64,000 bases of DNA from Ochrobactrum teleogrylli (GCF_006376685.1 NZ_VEWL01000005.1:186001-250000), one strand, 5' to 3'; positions 18,851 through 27,782 are shown, counted from the first letter of the stretch. Program-made: numbers and translations. Notes: generated by a model from the sequence alone, not told the origin.

Positions 18851-21800
18851 TTATAGGCCAGCCGCCAGATTGAGTATAGCCGTATCACCGGCACCGATTT
18901 TCGTGCTGACCATCGCAACGCGGAGCTCGAACGCACCGGCACCGACGTCTGCGGTGCGAATCGCCTTGGCATAGGTCCAGGACGCTGTTGCCACTTGTTC
19001 GCGCCGCACAACAGCGCCATTTTGCCAGACCTCAACCGCGTAAAGTTCGCGGTCCTCGCCGAGCGGAATGTCTTCGCCAAGCCAGCTGTCGGCGTCGATC
19101 CGCCCGCGCCGCGTCCAGCCAAAAGCGAGATCGCCATTGGCCGCACGGTCATACTTCAAATGAACCGGGCTAAGCGGCGTCAGCCCGCGCAGACCGCCGC
19201 TCTGCCGGACCGTTTCGAAATAGGCATCGGAGAAAGTCTTGCCCGCCGTTCCGACACGCCAGTTGAGTTCAAGCCCCAGTTCGGACGCAGATAGCCCCAC
19301 CCCGCTCACAGCCATATCCAGAAGGATAAACGGCGTCTCGACCGGCTTGTCGGCCAGAGCCGCCGCTTCCGTACCAAGCTGCCCGCGCAACAATCGCGAC
19401 AAACGCCAGCGATTGGCCCCGATTTCGTCCGCATCGAGAAACTGGAATATTTCCCAATCCCCATTAAGCGTTTGCAACAGTGCGGTATTCGCTCCGTTCA
19501 AAATCTGCGCCAGCGGACGCGATTGCAACTCACCCGCATAGAGCGTGACCTCAACCGAATGCCCCTCCTGCAAACGCCCGCTCGGACCACCGGCAAGCGG
19601 CGCGACCAGTTCGCCCATGACCGCCCGTTCGGTAATCTTCGCCCGCTCGGCAAAACCTTCAGCCGTTGGCGATGCATAGACCGCGACACCTCGCCATGGC
19701 TTGGCATGGGCTGCGATACGAAACCGGCCTGCGGGTTCCTCCGCTCCAGGCCAGAGCGGCAGATCAACGAGATGAAACACCGGTTTCATGTCGATAGCGG
19801 GCCCGCCCGAAACAGCTTGCGGCGTCTCGCCCCGGTCCGCAAAGATGATGTTTGGAGCAAGCGCCGTCGTCCTGACGGAACGCACCGAACCGTCATCAAG
19901 GCCGGTTACGACATAGTCACGCGCGCCGCCCAGCATATCGAGGCGCAGCCGGTCGCCGACGTGAAGCGCCGCCGCAGACCATGGCAGCGAAAAGGATGCC
20001 GTCCGCCGCTCGGCAAAACGGCGCGCCATCCAGCTTTCAGCCAGTGCCGTCGCCTGTCCCTGCTCCATCGAGCCGGATAGGCTGATGCTCTCGCTGCCCT
20101 GCCCCTCGTCCCGTCGTACTGCCGCGCCGACAACCTGAAAATTCCTCAGCGGGTCGCTGCAATAAAACTCGACCGTCGCCGGCAATGTGCCCGCATCTTC
20201 CAGTTCGGCGGTGAGCGCGTTGCCGTCATCCGGTTGCACCAGCATGTCACTGATCGCGACCGAAGACGACGCCCGCGCTATGCTTCTGAAAACGAACTGG
20301 CCCGCCTGCTCGAAACCATGCACGCCGAAGACATTCAGCAGCGGCTCCAGCACGCCGCGCGCTGTCGATGCTTCCGCGATGACGAAACCGGCGAGATAGC
20401 CATCGGCCTGCGAACATTCAGCCTGTGGCAGACCAAAATCGGCAAGGATCGCCGCAATCAGCTCATCCAGCGCGACACCGCTCAGACGCCCGTTCAGCCA
20501 ATGGCCGAGACGCCAGTTTGCGGTATCGCCCCAGATGCTGCTGCTGAGCGGAAATTCCGGAAAAGGTCGCGTGTCCCACGCCCAGAGATAGATGCGATCC
20601 ATATCCAGCATCGGCCCGCCATAGACAGGCGACACGGCATTCGCCGTTGGCCAGTGCTGGTAATGGGCGCGCAAAAACCGCTCCATGGCGGCATCGGAAC
20701 GTGCACCGTTTGAGAAATACGGCGTCGCATTTTCCGACGATTTCGGGTCGGGAAAAACATTGGGCTGGTTCGGCCCCTTGTCCACCGCCGGGCAGCCCAG
20801 TTCCGTAAACCAGATCGGTTTGGATTGCGGCACCCAGCCGGTCGGGCTCGTCGCTTCAGTCCCGTCGATGCGGTTGAAATGTGGATTGCTCCACCAGGCG
20901 CGAATATCCTTGTAGCGATAGACCCATGGCTTTCCGGCCAACCCGTCGGTGATCGGCGTGCGCTGCCGCGCGCCGCGATTGCTGTCGCTGGCATAATACC
21001 AGTCATAGCCCTCGCCCGCCTCGATCTGGCTCGTCAGCCCGGCAAAATCGTAAGGTCCGTCGAAACCGTCCGGATTGCCGCCATCGAGATCATCGTCGCG
21101 CCAATCGGCGAGCGGCATGTAATTGTCGATGCCAATGGCATTGATGGCCGGGTGCGACCAGAGTGGATCGAGGTTGAAGAACAGATCGCCTGTCCCGTCC
21201 TGCGCCTGATAACCGAAATATTCGGTCCAGTCCGCGCCATAGGTGATTTGGCAGGCGCTGCCCAGTCGCTGACGCATCTCGGCTGCCAGCGAACAAAGGC
21301 TCGTGACGAAGGGAAAGCTGTCGCGTGCATCGCGAATGCTGGTGAGGCCGCGCAGTTCTGAGCCAATCAGGAAAGCGTCGACACCGCCCGCCTGCACCGC
21401 CAGATCGGTGCAATGGCGCAGGAAGCGACGATAGCCCCATTCGCCTTCGACAAAGGCCGTGACCTGTTCTGCCGCTGCTGGCGTCTTGTCGGGCGTGCCC
21501 AGCAGACCAATGGCGGGATGACAGGTGATGCGCCCGCGCCACGGATAGACCGGCTGCCCGACGCCGTCATAGGGCGATGGCAGCGTGTTGCCCGCCGGAA
21601 TATCCATCATGATGAACGGGTAGAGCGTTACGCCCAAACCCCGCGCCTTGGCATCGCGGATGGCAGCGATAACGCTTTCGTCCGATGGCGTACCGCCATA
21701 GGCCGACCCGCTGCCATTCATCGAGATGAGATGCGCGGCAGAGCGCGCAACATTTTCCACCTTCCAGACATGGCTGGGCTTGCGCACCGAAAGTTCGGTC

Positions 21801-22657
21801 ACGCCGGGGCGGATATGGCAGAACCCTGCCCTGAGATCGTCGCCAAACCATGGCACCACAATCGCGACATGGCGGAGACCCGGACAAAGCGCCTGCAATT
21901 CATCCAGCGCGGCCGACCAGTCGCTACGGGCGCGGACCGCATTGCGGTTCAGCGACCGCGTGGTTCCCGGCACCGGCTCGTCGGTAACGGGATCGGGCAT
22001 CAGCCCGAATTCCGTCGAACCGGGAATAAGCGCCACGGCGCGCAGATCGCGCGCGACCTTGCCCACCGGCCGCACCACTTCGAACTCGAATTGCGGCAGC
22101 CGGTTGCCAAAACCGTCGAGCGGGATACGCTCGAAAACCACATAGGCTGTGCCGCGATAGGCGGGCGCGTTGCCGGTGCCCTGCTTGGCCTCGATCAGCG
22201 GATCGGGCTGCTGCGCGGCGTCACCGCGATAGACACGCATTTCAATGTCGGTGAGATCGAGTTCCTGCCCATCGGCCCAGACCCGACGAATGAACGCGAT
22301 CTCACCTTCGGCCACCGCATAAGCGGCATTGCCGAAATAGCTGTAACTCGTGACCTTCGGTCCGCCCTTGCCGCCCTGCCGTTCGGTGGTTGCGCTTTCC
22401 TCAAAACGGGTCGCCCAGATCAGCGTGCCGGAAACGCGGGCCGTACCGTAGATGAAAGGCAGGCTGGCACCTTCCTCTGCCGTGACAACGCGACCGCTGG
22501 AAAGCCTTGCGCCTTCGCTGTGGCGGGTGGAATTGATCAGCGCCGTGTCGATGCTATAGCCCGCCATGGCCCCAAGACCCGCGCCGATTGCAGCGCCAAC
22601 CGGACCGAATATGCCACCGATGGCAGCACCAGCGGCTTGCAGAACGATTGTCGCCAT
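18851..22657 (-). CDS. GTA host-specificity/tail-tip protein (RcGTA g15 type)
   Basis: 1268 residues. A Gly/Ala-rich hydrophobic start (AAGAAIGGIFGPVGAAIGAG) leads into the central TIM-barrel-like domain of the GTA megatron family (segments such as WFTELGCPAVDKGPN), then beta-rich tail domains shared with phage tail fibres (VEFYCSDPLRNFQVVG). In the Rhodobacter particle this protein forms the tail tip that contacts the recipient envelope. It follows g14 with three bases between. The frame is intact over 3.8 kb, which argues against decay of the cluster. Confidence 0.93.
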   Translation of the reverse strand: MATIVLQAAGAAIGGIFGPVGAAIGAGLGAMAGYSIDTALINSTRHSEGARLSSGRVVTAEEGASLPFIYGTARVSGTLIWATRFEESATTERQGGKGGPKVTSYSYFGNAAYAVAEGEIAFIRRVWADGQELDLTDIEMRVYRGDAAQQPDPLIEAKQGTGNAPAYRGTAYVVFERIPLDGFGNRLPQFEFEVVRPVGKVARDLRAVALIPGSTEFGLMPDPVTDEPVPGTTRSLNRNAVRARSDWSAALDELQALCPGLRHVAIVVPWFGDDLRAGFCHIRPGVTELSVRKPSHVWKVENVARSAAHLISMNGSGSAYGGTPSDESVIAAIRDAKARGLGVTLYPFIMMDIPAGNTLPSPYDGVGQPVYPWRGRITCHPAIGLLGTPDKTPAAAEQVTAFVEGEWGYRRFLRHCTDLAVQAGGVDAFLIGSELRGLTSIRDARDSFPFVTSLCSLAAEMRQRLGSACQITYGADWTEYFGYQAQDGTGDLFFNLDPLWSHPAINAIGIDNYMPLADWRDDDLDGGNPDGFDGPYDFAGLTSQIEAGEGYDWYYASDSNRGARQRTPITDGLAGKPWVYRYKDIRAWWSNPHFNRIDGTEATSPTGWVPQSKPIWFTELGCPAVDKGPNQPNVFPDPKSSENATPYFSNGARSDAAMERFLRAHYQHWPTANAVSPVYGGPMLDMDRIYLWAWDTRPFPEFPLSSSIWGDTANWRLGHWLNGRLSGVALDELIAAILADFGLPQAECSQADGYLAGFVIAEASTARGVLEPLLNVFGVHGFEQAGQFVFRSIARASSSVAISDMLVQPDDGNALTAELEDAGTLPATVEFYCSDPLRNFQVVGAAVRRDEGQGSESISLSGSMEQGQATALAESWMARRFAERRTASFSLPWSAAALHVGDRLRLDMLGGARDYVVTGLDDGSVRSVRTTALAPNIIFADRGETPQAVSGGPAIDMKPVFHLVDLPLWPGAEEPAGRFRIAAHAKPWRGVAVYASPTAEGFAERAKITERAVMGELVAPLAGGPSGRLQEGHSVEVTLYAGELQSRPLAQILNGANTALLQTLNGDWEIFQFLDADEIGANRWRLSRLLRGQLGTEAAALADKPVETPFILLDMAVSGVGLSASELGLELNWRVGTAGKTFSDAYFETVRQSGGLRGLTPLSPVHLKYDRAANGDLAFGWTRRGRIDADSWLGEDIPLGEDRELYAVEVWQNGAVVRREQVATASWTYAKAIRTADVGAGAFELRVAMVSTKIGAGDTAILNLAAGL

Positions 22658-22660
22658 GGG

Positions 22661-23095
22661 TCAGTCTGTCCTTTCGGGGAAAATGAAAATGCCGGCAATC
22701 CGCCTGCGCCATTGCGGCACCAGCGCCGAGGCCATAACGCCATGGCCCTCATAGGCATGGATAAACCGGTTCTCGCGGCCCATGATGCCAAGATGTTTCG
22801 CGGCCACATCGGCCCGCCAGCGAAAGACGATCAGATCGCCCGGCAGCGCCTCGCGGGTCTCGCGCCGCGCCATGTGCCGGGACGCGGCATCAAGCAGCCG
22901 GTCGCCCGCTGTCACCTCGCCCCAATCGGGCGCATAGGCACCGGCGTCTTCCGGCTCGCAGCCATAGAGCGCCCGCCAGATGCCGCGCACCAGACCGAGA
23001 CAGTCGCAGCTCACGCCAAGCGTCGAAGCGCCATGCCGATAGGGCGTGCTGAGCCACCGTTCGGCCTCGATCAGAACCCGTTCGGCAATCGTCAT
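22661..23095 (-). CDS. GTA tail NlpC/P60 peptidase (g14)
   Basis: 144 residues. The NlpC/P60 catalytic Cys is in SCDCLGLVRGIW, with candidate His residues in AAKHLGIM and FIHAYEG. In RcGTA this enzyme sits near the tail tip and cuts peptidoglycan cross-bridges of the recipient during DNA entry. It overlaps g13 by four bases (ATGA) and g15 follows immediately. Confidence 0.92.
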   Translation of the reverse strand: MTIAERVLIEAERWLSTPYRHGASTLGVSCDCLGLVRGIWRALYGCEPEDAGAYAPDWGEVTAGDRLLDAASRHMARRETREALPGDLIVFRWRADVAAKHLGIMGRENRFIHAYEGHGVMASALVPQWRRRIAGIFIFPERTD

Positions 23096-23967
23096 TGGAC
23101 CAACGCGCTCCCGTCATATTCCTGCTCGCCGCTGACATAGCTATAGGCGGCATCGTTGCCCGGCAGATGCGGGAAGCCACGAAAATTGACGCCATTGGAA
23201 AACTTGGCCTTGCAGGTGACAAAGCTCTTGTCGCAGCCAGCGACCACGCGGAAACTATCGCCTGCCGCAATCGGCAGAACCGGCGGCTCGCTGAGGCGCA
23301 AGGTGGTTCCGCTGTGATCCAGCACGCGTATTTTCGCGCCGACATTACTGCCGTTCATCCAGGTGAGATAGCCATTCGCGAACCAGCCCGTTGCGAAACC
23401 GGCAAGACCGGTCGCTGTCACTTCAGCACCATTGGCGGTCACCACCACGCCATCCGCAAAATAACGGGGGTCGCCGAGATTCACCCCGCAGCGCCCGTCA
23501 CCCAGACTGGCATCGCACAAGCGCATGATCCGCCTGCCGCGCACAGCGTCGAACAGGGCCGCAATGCCCTTCAGCTCCATGACGAAGCTTGCACCCGAAC
23601 GGCTGATTTTCGCCGCCGTCCAGCGGCGCAACAGCATGTGCTGGTCCGGGGCCGACCAGTTCACCAGATAGACTTCTATCGCCGCACCGTCATAGCGCCC
23701 GTTTTCGATATCCGTCTCACTAATCTTCGCGGACGACAGCGCGCCTTCAACCTCGCCACCCGCGATGGAAAGGCCAAGCGTGGTCGAGGCCTCGGAACTG
23801 CTCAGCCCGGTCTGCGGTTCGCAGGCGACGCCATTGACCGTGAGTGTCCGGTCGTGATCGGTGAAGCCCATAACCAAACCGTCCTGACGGCGGATAATCC
23901 ATGCGAAGCAATGGGTTGTCACCTCGCCTTGCAAATGTGATTCAAGCGCTGCCGGAACCGGGATCAT
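23092..23967 (-). CDS. GTA hub protein, DUF2163 family (g13)
   Basis: 291 residues. The N-terminal DUF2163 domain (FAWIIRRQDGLVMGFTDHDR) is followed by a beta domain with four cysteines arranged RLCDASLGDGRCGV and AGCDKSFVTCKAKF. The hub of the Rhodobacter GTA is reported to hold an iron-sulfur cluster, and these four cysteines are the natural ligand candidates. It overlaps g12 and g14 by four bases each. Confidence 0.92.
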   Translation of the reverse strand: MIPVPAALESHLQGEVTTHCFAWIIRRQDGLVMGFTDHDRTLTVNGVACEPQTGLSSSEASTTLGLSIAGGEVEGALSSAKISETDIENGRYDGAAIEVYLVNWSAPDQHMLLRRWTAAKISRSGASFVMELKGIAALFDAVRGRRIMRLCDASLGDGRCGVNLGDPRYFADGVVVTANGAEVTATGLAGFATGWFANGYLTWMNGSNVGAKIRVLDHSGTTLRLSEPPVLPIAAGDSFRVVAGCDKSFVTCKAKFSNGVNFRGFPHLPGNDAAYSYVSGEQEYDGSALVQ

Positions 23968-24596
23968 GACTTCACCTCAATGATCGGAATGGATGGAATT
24001 TCACCAGCGCGAAACGAGGCGATGCTGGCTGCCAGGCGATCCGTGTCGAAACGCACGACCACATCGAACAGGAACCCAGCCGTCACCACAGCGCCGACGC
24101 CCGGCACATAGCTTGGTGTGAACGTGATCTGCCCGGTCGCAAGATCGACCATGAACGCCTCGCCTTCATCCATGCGCGCGCCATTGACCCCGACCGTCAC
24201 CGATCCGGCGACCGGACGCGTCACCGGGCGGTCGTAGCTCTCATAGCTCTTGATGAGCTGGAAGTGCGGTGTCGCGCCATCTCCGCTGCCCAGTTTCTGA
24301 TCGAGATAGGTCGGCGGAATATTGCCCGGCGCGGATGAATAATCGAAAGGATCGCGAAACCGGAACGCATAAAGCGACCCGCGCCGCGCCTCGAAAAAAC
24401 CCAGCACAGTTTTGAGATCATCAAGCGAACGCAGACCCGTGCCGACATCGAAATGACGGCGGGAATGCGCCCAGCGCGCATTGCGCTTTTCCAGCCCCGA
24501 GGTGAGCGTGACAATCTCGTTGCGCCATTCCGGCCCGCCGGTTGCCCCGAAGGAAACGCCGAGCGGAAAGCGCACATCATGAAAGGCGTTCGTCAT
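23964..24596 (-). CDS. GTA distal tail protein, DUF2460 family (g12)
   Basis: 210 residues. Its start MTNAFHDVRFPLGVSFGATG and the block HSRRHFDVGTGLRSLDDLKT followed by GSLYAFRFRDPFDYSS are typical of DUF2460 (TIGR02217) proteins. It forms the distal tail ring under the hub. The ATG at 24596 was preferred to a GTG at 24602, because AAGGAG lies nine bases before the ATG and only three before the GTG. Confidence 0.92.
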   Translation of the reverse strand: MTNAFHDVRFPLGVSFGATGGPEWRNEIVTLTSGLEKRNARWAHSRRHFDVGTGLRSLDDLKTVLGFFEARRGSLYAFRFRDPFDYSSAPGNIPPTYLDQKLGSGDGATPHFQLIKSYESYDRPVTRPVAGSVTVGVNGARMDEGEAFMVDLATGQITFTPSYVPGVGAVVTAGFLFDVVVRFDTDRLAASIASFRAGEIPSIPIIEVKS

Positions 24597-24598
24597 GT

Positions 24599-25144
24599 TC
24601 ACAATCTCCTTGCGCCGCGGCGCACCGCACCCGCCAGCATGGTCGAAAGCTGTGCCTCGGATTTTCTGAACGACGATGCATCGGGCGATGTCATATTGAA
24701 CACGACCTGCACCGGGCTGCCGCCGCCGCCCGTCGCAACGCCAAGACGGCCATCCGCCCCACGCGCCAGCGGGAGGATCGCTTCCGCACCTGCCTCACCA
24801 GTGAGGCCGAGCGAACCGGACCCCATGCCGAAATAGGTCGGGCTGGACACGACCCCACCCTTGGCGAAAGGCATGATCGAACTGATGCCGCTCGTCAGCC
24901 CGCCAATCGCCGAGGAAGCAAGACCTTGCAGCGGCTGCAAGCCTGCCGATAGGGCCGAACCGGCCAGACTGGTCGCGAGGCTGCGCAACACATCCTCCAA
25001 CCCCTGACCGGAGGTGATCGCGCCTTTCAACGCCGAAGTCAGGCTTCGACCGAAACTCGACGAGCGCTTTTCGAGATCGGTCAAGGCGCGGTCGAACGCG
25101 CTTGTATCCGCATCGACGGATACGGTTACGGTTTCGTCTGTCAA
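24599..25144 (-). CDS. GTA tape measure protein (g11)
   Basis: 181 residues. It is a short tape measure, consistent with the short GTA tail: an N-terminal helical region (SVDADTSAFDRALTDLEKRS), a Gly/Ser/Ala-rich hydrophobic middle (LQPLQGLASSAIGGLTSGI), then FAKGGVV and GLTGEAGAEAILPL, which recur at the ends of many tape measure proteins. It sets tail length and may help DNA cross the inner membrane. It lies five bases after the tail-assembly gene. Confidence 0.9.
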   Translation of the reverse strand: MTDETVTVSVDADTSAFDRALTDLEKRSSSFGRSLTSALKGAITSGQGLEDVLRSLATSLAGSALSAGLQPLQGLASSAIGGLTSGISSIMPFAKGGVVSSPTYFGMGSGSLGLTGEAGAEAILPLARGADGRLGVATGGGGSPVQVVFNMTSPDASSFRKSEAQLSTMLAGAVRRGARRL

Positions 25145-25149
25145 TTAAA

Positions 25150-25365
25150 TCACCTGTCGGGAAAAGCGCGCATCAGCGCATCGAGCGCATGGCGCGTGGG
25201 CGCGTCGCGCTGCGGCGTAAGCGGTCCGAGTGCCGCCGAAAGTTCACGCGGGGTCATGGACCAGAAAGCCTGTGAGGAAAGCCGCAGCAAACCGAAACCC
25301 GCCCGCATCACCTCATCCCACGGGAAAGGCTTCGGCGAAGATTCCGATTCAACTGCGGCTCTCAA
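25150..25365 (-). CDS. GTA tail assembly chaperone, rcc01693/TIGR02216 family
   Basis: 71 residues. The segment PFPWDEVMRAGFGLLRLSSQ followed by FWSMTPREL is characteristic of the small rcc01693-type proteins encoded just before the tape measure gene. The start codon is TTG overlapping the preceding TGA (TTGA); the first internal ATG would lose 19 residues including the conserved PFPW. Translation is probably coupled to the upstream gene. Confidence 0.85.
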   Translation of the reverse strand: MRAAVESESSPKPFPWDEVMRAGFGLLRLSSQAFWSMTPRELSAALGPLTPQRDAPTRHALDALMRAFPDR

Positions 25366-25709
25366 GGGTTTGGCGGAGAATCGCTTTCCGGCTTTGCAGA
25401 TGTGCCGAATGTGGCGGTCAGGAGTGCGGCGACCACGCTCGCGAAACCGGCGGCACCGCCTTCGGCCCGCATATCGGCGACATCTTCTTCGCTGACGGCA
25501 TGACCGCCGCCGCGCAGGCCCGCACAGAGAATACGCAACATATCGCGGGCCGACAGCCGCCCTGTCGAAAACCGCGCAATCAGTTCCGAAAGATTATCCG
25601 CTTCGAAAGCTGTTTCCAGCTCGGCAAGCGCGCCCAAAGTGAGACAGAGAATCCAGTCGCGACCATCGAGCTTTGCGGCAACCTCGCCGCGATGGCGGTT
25701 GGCCATCAT
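25362..25709 (-). CDS. GTA tail chaperone (g10)
   Basis: 115 residues (MMANRHRGEVAAKLDGRDWI onward). The sequence has the gene transfer agent family pattern of a short beta domain with a helix (LTLGALAELETAFEADNL) followed by LIARFSTGRLSARDMLRILC. Chaperones of this type coat the tape measure during tail assembly. The ATG overlaps the g9 stop, and the gene overlaps the next gene by four bases. Confidence 0.88.
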   Translation of the reverse strand: MMANRHRGEVAAKLDGRDWILCLTLGALAELETAFEADNLSELIARFSTGRLSARDMLRILCAGLRGGGHAVSEEDVADMRAEGGAAGFASVVAALLTATFGTSAKPESDSPPNP

Positions 25710-26119
25710 AGGACGGCACCGAAGGTCATATAGCCCGCTGATTCCAGCGCAATCTCGAAGGTCATTTCGGCGTCGTGATCGCCGCCATATTCCAGTGCCG
25801 TAATCTGAAACGGCCCGGTGACGGTGCCAAAATCCGGCAGTACGATCTGCCAGTCAACTATTTCACCGTCAAAAAACAGATCGCGCACCAGAGCGTCCGA
25901 TCCGGCATCCTTGAAAATACCCGACCCGCTGACCGAAACGCGCTGCACACCACTGCCCGCCAGAAGCTGACGCCAGCGTCCGGCAGAATCCGCGTCGGTT
26001 ACATCGACGGTTTCCGCATTGAAGGCAATGCGCTTGGTGCGCAGACCCGCGCATGTCTCAAAGCTGCCATCACCGCGCGCCGTCTTGAGCAAGATATCCT
26101 TGCCTCTTTGAGCCGCCAT
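25706..26119 (-). CDS. GTA major tail protein (g9)
   Basis: 137 residues, TP901-1-like major tail protein: MAAQRGKDILLK near the start, VDVTDADSAGRWRQLLAGSG in the middle, and a beta-rich C-terminal half ending FEIALESAGYMTF. It polymerises into the tail tube. It lies 98 bases after g8, a gap filled by a palindromic repeat, and starts its own tightly packed run of tail genes. Confidence 0.93.
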   Translation of the reverse strand: MAAQRGKDILLKTARGDGSFETCAGLRTKRIAFNAETVDVTDADSAGRWRQLLAGSGVQRVSVSGSGIFKDAGSDALVRDLFFDGEIVDWQIVLPDFGTVTGPFQITALEYGGDHDAEMTFEIALESAGYMTFGAVL

Positions 26120-26138
26120 TCATTTCTCCTGGATGAGA

Positions 26139-26235
26139 GCACATCCCGAAAAGTGTGAAACGGTTTTCGGACAAGATGTGCGTAAAAACAGATGGTTAGA
26201 GCGCCGATCTGATAAAATCAGATCGAAACGCGCTC
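26139..26235. repeat. Interspersed palindromic repeat, family 1, copy B, inside the GTA operon
   Basis: It matches copy A at 9242-9340 along its length: GCACATCCCGAAAAGTGT at one end and the GATCTGAT...ATCAGATC stem-loop with GAGCGC/GCGCTC arms at the other. It fills the g8-g9 gap, and its end overlaps the last codons and stop of g8 (26218-26235). Confidence 0.8.
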
Positions 26236-26649
26236 GATAATCAAAGGCTCGGTCACCGCGCGATAGCGCATGGTGCCGAGATAGCTGCCGAGACCGTCCG
26301 TGTTGCGGGCGATCACTTCGGTCAGCATGAGATTGACGAGATGATGCCCATCCACCGTAACCGGCGGCCCCTCATCAAGGCGGCTCGCAATCTTCGCGGC
26401 GATGTCCAGCACGCGCTTGCGCCCGCTTTCCTTCGCCCAAATCTGTATGTTGACGAAATGCTCGTCGCCCTTTTCGCTGGCCGTGCTCCAGTCGCGGCTG
26501 GATGTCTCGCCAAGCGTCACATAGGGGAATGGTGTTTTCGGCGGCACATGGTCGTAAATCCGTTCGCCGCCGAGTGTTTCTTTCAGTCCGTCGTCGTCTT
26601 TCAGGGCGTCAAAGAGCGCCCTCTGTAATGCTGCCGCTCCAAGTTCCAT
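26218..26649 (-). CDS. GTA tail terminator, DUF3168 family (g8)
   Basis: 143 residues. MELGAAALQRALFDALKDDD and PKTPFPYVTLGETSSRDWST are typical of DUF3168 head-tail joining proteins, which cap the tail tube. The last six codons (IERVSI and stop) are read from the end of the palindromic repeat copy B, so the original C-terminus may have been altered. The ATG is preceded by GGGGA. It overlaps a small upstream ORF by 41 bases. Confidence 0.9.
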   Translation of the reverse strand: MELGAAALQRALFDALKDDDGLKETLGGERIYDHVPPKTPFPYVTLGETSSRDWSTASEKGDEHFVNIQIWAKESGRKRVLDIAAKIASRLDEGPPVTVDGHHLVNLMLTEVIARNTDGLGSYLGTMRYRAVTEPLIIERVSI

Positions 26650-26797
26650 CCGGGTCCCCGCTGGAAGTTACCATTTTAGCGCCAGCACTCTGCGCAAGCG
26701 CCTGTCTGTCGAAAATCAGATCGTCGCTGACGGCCAAAGCCTTCCAGCGCAGCGCCCGCACCAGCCCCTCCGCCGTCAGCTTCATCGCAATGTTCAT
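26609..26797 (-). CDS. Extra small ORF between GTA g7 and g8, unknown function
   Basis: 62 residues: MNIAMKLTAEGLVRALRWKA onward, ending SGSITEGAL. Its ATG overlaps the g7 stop (ATGA) and has an excellent ribosome binding site (GAGGAGGGACG before the ATG). It overlaps g8 by 41 bases in another frame. Without it there would be a 144-base gap in an otherwise tightly packed operon. I recall no counterpart in the Rhodobacter cluster. The start is amphipathic helical (LTAEGLVRALRWKALAV), and nothing suggests a membrane protein. It could be an assembly factor or a remnant. Confidence 0.55.
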   Translation of the reverse strand: MNIAMKLTAEGLVRALRWKALAVSDDLIFDRQALAQSAGAKMVTSSGDPDGTWSGSITEGAL

Positions 26798-27132
26798 CGT
26801 CCCTCCTCGACCGCCAGGCAGACGAGGTAACGCCCGGTCTCGTCCGGGTCATGCACCGCGCTGAGCCGGAACAGACGTGCGCCCTTGCGCAGCCGCATGG
26901 CGGTTGAAATATCGTCGCGAAACCGCAGCAGGATGCGGTGCGTTACCTGTGGCTGCGGTCGTGTGCCGAAATCGCGCTGCCCGACCGAAACGGGTTCGAT
27001 GCGTCCCCAGACCGTCGCGATTTCCACCCATGCTTCAGCATAACCGCCCATACCGTCGGCCACCGGCTGCAACATTTCCAGAGCCAGCTCCGCAGTGAGC
27101 TGGCCCGGATCGATGAAGAGCACATTGTTCAT
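26794..27132 (-). CDS. GTA head closure/stopper protein (g7)
   Basis: 112 residues. The pattern EIATVWGRIEPVS followed by THRILLRFRDDI and MRLRKGARLFRL is that of SPP1 gp16/HK97 gp10-like head closure proteins. It seals the head-tail interface. It overlaps g6 by four bases and the small following ORF by four bases. Confidence 0.88.
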   Translation of the reverse strand: MNNVLFIDPGQLTAELALEMLQPVADGMGGYAEAWVEIATVWGRIEPVSVGQRDFGTRPQPQVTHRILLRFRDDISTAMRLRKGARLFRLSAVHDPDETGRYLVCLAVEEGR

Positions 27133-27695
27133 AGAGAAATCCGTCGCCAGCCATCGACCATCTGGTTGACCATCGGTGGAAAGGACACCGCCGCGGAACC
27201 AGCATCGACGCCTGCGCGCGATTCATAAAGATGGGCGACGAGGCTCAGGATCGCCTGTTTCAAAACCTCCGGCACCGTATCGGCAGTGGTGCCGAAGCCC
27301 GCCACGAAGTCCACCTCGATGCCGCAGAAGGTCGGGGCGTCGGGATAAGGCGCCATATAGAGACGTTGCGGACGACGGCCAAGCTGCAGCTCGAACTCCT
27401 CCGGCGCGAAGCTGATTGCCGTGCCGTCTGCGCGGTAGGCGACCACTTCGGTCACGGCTGAAACCGGATATTTGAACAGCGCCAGACGGCCCGAACGCGG
27501 CCAGCGATCCACGCGCAGCCGCCAGGTCTGGTCGATCAGCGCGAGGCCGGTTTCGGCTTCCACCAGTTCCCGCGCCGTCTTGATCAGGCGCTCCAGAATG
27601 GTGTCTTCGCTTTGTGTCGAGATACGCAAAAATGTGCGTGCGTCTTCGATCGTCACCGGCTCGACTGCCGGCGGCGTGACAAGAAACATTGTCAT
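27129..27695 (-). CDS. GTA head-tail connector (g6)
   Basis: 188 residues. The N-terminal half, VTIEDARTFLRISTQSEDTI followed by RLIKTARELVEAETGLALI, is the gp6-like adaptor fold, and a C-terminal extension (LKQAILSLVAHLYESRAG) is common in the GTA family. It docks on the portal. A 147-base gap separates it from the capsid gene upstream. Confidence 0.9.
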   Translation of the reverse strand: MTMFLVTPPAVEPVTIEDARTFLRISTQSEDTILERLIKTARELVEAETGLALIDQTWRLRVDRWPRSGRLALFKYPVSAVTEVVAYRADGTAISFAPEEFELQLGRRPQRLYMAPYPDAPTFCGIEVDFVAGFGTTADTVPEVLKQAILSLVAHLYESRAGVDAGSAAVSFPPMVNQMVDGWRRISL

Positions 27696-27782
27696 GGAAT
27701 TTCCCCTAAACGATAACTTTCAAATCAGTCAGTTACACTCAACGCCCTCTACAAGTTTCACCTCTCGCGAGCGCAAAACCAC

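Noticed and set aside
21413-23140. 575-codon plus-strand ORF opposite g14/g15
   Set aside because: Shadow of the real minus-strand GTA genes; low-complexity Arg/Gly/His-rich composition and no start context.
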